Origin: Microbacterium oxydans
GTDB taxonomy: Bacteria > Actinomycetota > Actinomycetes > Actinomycetales > Microbacteriaceae
Assembly: GCF_026559675.1 (NCBI RefSeq)
Contig: NZ_CP092891.1
Span: 2,356,001 to 2,420,000, forward strand
Length of the DNA stretch: 64,000 nt
Direction of reading: 5' to 3'
Under the pieces are notes generated by a model. It had not been told where the DNA came from. It worked only from the letters and a program-made list of their open reading frames with translations, and made no database searches. Numbering within the stretch: position 1 is the stretch's first letter; the number at the start of each line of letters is the position of its first letter. Below, piece after piece: positions 61,619 to 64,000 of this stretch. Both the position numbers and the translations under genes were made by a program.

Positions 61619-62533
61619 TCAACCGATCGGGTCGACCTCGGGCTGCGTCGCCTTGACGCCGGAGGCGCCGAGGTTGTTGTCGAAGATCTGCTGCCAGATG
61701 TCTCCGCCGTCGGTCAGCTGCGTGTTGAAGTACTCGGCGAGCGCGTCATCGCCCTTGGCGAGACCGATGCCGTAGCGCTCCTCGCTGAACGGCTCTCCGA
61801 CGACCTTCAGCTTGTCGGGGTCCTGGGCCGCGTAGCCGATGAGGATCGCCTCGTCGGTGGTGACGGCATCGACCTGCCCGTTCTTGAGGTCCTCGACGCA
61901 CTTCGAGTAGGTGTCGTACTCCTTGGTCTTCACCTCGGGGTAGTTCTCCTTGATGTTCTGGATCGGCGTGGAGCCGGTCGCCGAGCACACCGTCGTCGAC
62001 GCGTCCAGGTCGTCCACGCTCTTGATGTCGCTGTCGGCGCCGACGAGGAGGCCCTGACCGGTGACGAAGTACGGGCCGGCGAAGGAGATCTGCTCCTTGC
62101 GCTTGTCCGTGATCGAGTAGGTGCCGACGTAGTAGTCGATGTCGCCGTTCACGATCGCCTGCTCGCGGTTCGCCGAGGCGATCGCCTGGAACTCGATCTT
62201 CTCCGGGTCGACCCCGAGCGAGGCCGCCATCCAGCGGGCGATGTCCACGTCGAAGCCGGTGCGGTCGCCGGTGACCGGGTCGAGGTAACCGAGACCGGGC
62301 TGGTCTTCCTTCACGCCGACCTTGATCGTGCCGGAGGACGAGATCCGATCGAACGTCGGGCTCCCGTCGATGCTGACATCCTCGAGGACGGTCCACGGCG
62401 TGCTGGAGGTCTCCCCCTCGCCGCCGTCTTCCGGGGCTCCCGAGCTCGACGGCGTGCCGCTGTTGCACGCCGTGAGCGCGAGCAGTGCCACCGCTGCGAT
62501 TCCGATGCCTGCCAGTGTCCGTGTGCGTCGCAT
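61619..62533 (-). CDS. glutamate-type ABC transporter substrate-binding lipoprotein, GluB-like
   Basis: The 304-residue protein has a lipoprotein signal with lipobox LTAC at residues 20-23, a Ser/Gly/Glu-rich linker, then the type 3 periplasmic-binding fold (GTIKVGVKEDQPGLGYLDP, GFDVDIARWMAASLGV, DYYVGTYSITDKRKEQISFAG). It is anchored outside the membrane and feeds amino acid to the permeases. C. glutamicum gluB has the same layout. Confidence 0.93.
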   Translation of the reverse strand: MRRTRTLAGIGIAAVALLALTACNSGTPSSSGAPEDGGEGETSSTPWTVLEDVSIDGSPTFDRISSSGTIKVGVKEDQPGLGYLDPVTGDRTGFDVDIARWMAASLGVDPEKIEFQAIASANREQAIVNGDIDYYVGTYSITDKRKEQISFAGPYFVTGQGLLVGADSDIKSVDDLDASTTVCSATGSTPIQNIKENYPEVKTKEYDTYSKCVEDLKNGQVDAVTTDEAILIGYAAQDPDKLKVVGEPFSEERYGIGLAKGDDALAEYFNTQLTDGGDIWQQIFDNNLGASGVKATQPEVDPIG

Positions 62534-62565
62534 GTGCGTCTCCTTCGTGTGCTGTGTGTGCAGGG

Positions 62566-62601
62566 TCTGTGTGGTCGGGTGCGTCTGTGTGGTCGGGTGC
62601 G
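62566..62601. repeat. 18-bp perfect tandem duplication between gluA and gluB
   Basis: TCTGTGTGGTCGGGTGCG occurs twice without spacer at 62566-62583 and 62584-62601, directly before the gluA stop codon. It lies in the 68-base gap between gluA and gluB. It may alter mRNA folding or stability between the ATPase and binding-protein genes. Confidence 0.9.
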
Positions 62602-63351
62602 TCAGTGGGTGAGGAGCTTCGAGAGGAAGTCCTTGGCCCGGTCGCTCTTCGGGTGCGTGAAGAACTCCTCCGGAGTCGCCTCCTCCACGATCCGTCCGTC
62701 GGCCATGAAGACGACCCGGTCGGCGGCCTTCCGAGCGAAGCCCATCTCGTGGGTGACGACGATCATGGTCATGCCCTCTTGCGCGAGACCGACCATGACG
62801 TCGAGGACCTCGTTGATCATCTCGGGGTCCAGGGCGCTGGTCGGCTCGTCGAAGAGCATCACCTTGGGCTGCATGGCGAGAGCACGGGCGATCGCGACGC
62901 GCTGCTGCTGCCCGCCGGAGAGCTGCGCCGGGAGCTTCGACGCCTGCTGCGCCACGCCGACGCGTTCGAGCAGGGTCATCGCCTCCCTCTCGGCATCGGC
63001 CTTCTTGAGGCCGCGCACCTTGATCGGGCCGAGCGTCACGTTCTCGAGGATCGTCAGGTGGGCGAACAGGTTAAAGGACTGGAACACCATGCCGACATCC
63101 GCGCGCAGGTGGGCGAGCCCCTTCCCCTCCGCCGGGAGCTCCTTGCCGTCGATGCGGATCGTGCCGCTGGTGATCGTCTCGAGCCGGTTGATCGTGCGGC
63201 ACAGCGTCGACTTGCCGGATCCGGACGGGCCGATCACGACGACGACCTCGCCCGAGTTGACGGTCAGGTCGATGTCGGCCAGGGCCTGGAAGTCGCCGTA
63301 GTGCTTCTGGACGTTCTCGACCACGACGAGGGGTGTATCAGAGGTCATCAT
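62602..63351 (-). CDS. amino-acid ABC transporter ATP-binding protein, GluA-like
   Basis: The 249-residue ATPase has Walker [19 protein letters not shown] near residue 40, Q-loop [13 protein letters not shown], signature [16 protein letters not shown], Walker [16 protein letters not shown] and the H-loop VVTHEM. It is the first gene of the operon. GGAG stands three bases before the ATG at 63351 and six before a second ATG at 63348, so the second may be the real start. Confidence 0.95.
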   Translation of the reverse strand: MMTSDTPLVVVENVQKHYGDFQALADIDLTVNSGEVVVVIGPSGSGKSTLCRTINRLETITSGTIRIDGKELPAEGKGLAHLRADVGMVFQSFNLFAHLTILENVTLGPIKVRGLKKADAEREAMTLLERVGVAQQASKLPAQLSGGQQQRVAIARALAMQPKVMLFDEPTSALDPEMINEVLDVMVGLAQEGMTMIVVTHEMGFARKAADRVVFMADGRIVEEATPEEFFTHPKSDRAKDFLSKLLTH

Positions 63352-63603
63352 TTCTCCAAGCTAGCCACGTCGTACCTGGTGTTCCAGGGACCTCGGTGAG
63401 ATTTACACGTTCGTAATCACCTGATCGCGGTACCAATGCTGCTCTGCACGGGTACCCCACGGCCCGCCCCCACGGGCCGCGGGATGGTCCTGCCACCTCA
63501 CCCCCAACGACAGCGGGGCAACAGGCTCCGATCATGCGCGATCGACCTCACACTGACAGAGCGTCGCCGCCGCTGTCAGACTTCTTGAGGATTTCTTGAG
63601 GCG
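63352..63603. other. intergenic region upstream of the glu operon
   Basis: The 252-base stretch has no gene. It contains a 7-bp GC stem (CGGCCCG 63460-63466, CGGGCCG 63473-63479) and a short direct repeat TTCTTGAGG near 63583-63600. The glu promoter should lie here but no hexamer pair is convincing. Confidence 0.5.
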
Positions 63604-64000
63604 TCAGCCGCGCAGGTCCCGGTAGTAGGCGATCGCCCCCGGATGCAGCGGCACCGGGCCGGTGAAGATCGCCGAGCGGCGGTCGAGGAGCGCTGCCGTG
63701 GGGACCTCCCCGGCGATGCGGAGGCGGGCGTCGAACAGCCCGGCGAGGATGTCGCGCACGACGGCGTCCGGGGTCGAGGCCGCGGTGACGAGGTAGTTCG
63801 GGACCGCCATCGTCGGCGCGGACTCCTCGAGCCCGTAGGTGCCGGCCGGGATGTCGGACGGACGATAGGCGTGCGAGTACTGCTCGTTCACCTCGTTGAC
63901 CCAGCCCTGCTCGACCGGCAGCAGTCGGACCGACGACATCTCCGCGAGCTCCGCGATGCCCGGGGTGGGCAGTCCGCCGACCCAGAAGAAGCCGTCGATC
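63604..64000 (-). CDS. TAXI-family TRAP transporter solute-binding protein, C-terminal part
   Basis: About 132 C-terminal residues are present and the gene continues beyond the right edge. The sequence IDGFFWVGGLPTPGIAELAE and SVRLLPVEQGWVNEVNEQYS, then IPAGTYGLEESAPTMAVPNYLVTAA, is typical of TAXI binding proteins. These bind glutamate or other organic acids for secondary TRAP transport. The short C-terminal domain ends HPGAIAYYRDLRG. Confidence 0.85.
   Translation of the reverse strand, partial: IDGFFWVGGLPTPGIAELAEMSSVRLLPVEQGWVNEVNEQYSHAYRPSDIPAGTYGLEESAPTMAVPNYLVTAASTPDAVVRDILAGLFDARLRIAGEVPTAALLDRRSAIFTGPVPLHPGAIAYYRDLRG

Noticed and set aside
63460..63479. GC stem as terminator of the TAXI gene
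   Set aside because: The stem is only 7 bp, more than 120 bases from the stop and has no U-tract, so it is noted only as a structure.

Overview
The window looks like chromosome from a high-GC Gram-positive bacterium of the Microbacteriaceae, most likely Microbacterium or a close relative. The evidence is the strongly GC-biased codon use, a DUF222/HNH (13E12-type) endonuclease, a 16S-23S spacer without tRNA genes, many genes that appear to start at the transcript 5' end, and gene order. From der (about 15 kb) to pheS (about 60 kb) the order follows the actinobacterial block that in Mycobacterium tuberculosis runs roughly Rv1649 (pheS) to Rv1713 (engA). No organism name is given by the sequence, so this is inference.

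Layout. 0-2.2 kb: the 5' part of a GntR regulator, divergent from leuA, which has a Leu-codon leader peptide and an attenuator-like hairpin. 2.2-10.2 kb: an accessory stretch with a lone HerA/DUF87-type ATPase, two coupled unknown genes, an LRR gene coupled to a SUKH-like gene, a three-gene operon ending in a pentapeptide-repeat protein, gene remnants, an ankyrin-repeat gene and a broken tyrosine recombinase next to tRNA-Pro. This looks like a decayed island. 10.2-14.9 kb: a GNAT enzyme, a small unknown protein, a YhhN-type membrane protein, an S4 protein, DUF222-HNH and a Nudix-NYN fusion.

14.9-31.5 kb, all on the minus strand: RNA modification, chromosome maintenance and nucleotide genes (der, cmk, tyrA, rluB, scpB, scpA, parA, xerD, a Nudix gene, pyrG, recN, nadK, tlyA, a small ORF, a HAD phosphatase). 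Most overlap by 1, 4, 8 or more bases. The first gene of this run encodes a 676-residue TPR-like protein with about 20 Arg/Gly-rich 13-14-residue repeats at its N terminus and an acidic repeat tail. It lies just downstream of a 16S-23S-5S rRNA operon (31.6-37.3 kb) that has two tandem promoters.

37.4-45 kb: a family III CoA-transferase, DUF4184, tyrS, a divergent aldo/keto reductase-MerR pair around a 20-bp palindromic operator, SatD with a membrane partner, and DUF1349. 44.5-51.2 kb: argCJBDFH, without argR or argG. 51.4-55.6 kb: thiM behind a TPP riboswitch, a ThiE-ThiD-TenA fusion and an epimerase. 55.6-60 kb: DUF402, then pheST. 60-63.4 kb: a gluABCD-type amino-acid ABC transporter. The right edge cuts a TAXI-type TRAP binding protein.

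The strongest window-wide signal is regulatory. Thirteen start codons have a -10-like hexamer (eleven fit TANNNT) beginning exactly 12 bases before the start codon, with no spaced Shine-Dalgarno site in most cases. This points to leaderless mRNAs and also fixes several gene starts. No clear-cut new defence or secretion system was found. The best candidates for undescribed biology are the repeat-expanded RG/TPR/acidic protein beside the rRNA operon and the small accessory gene clusters at 3.4-9.5 kb.
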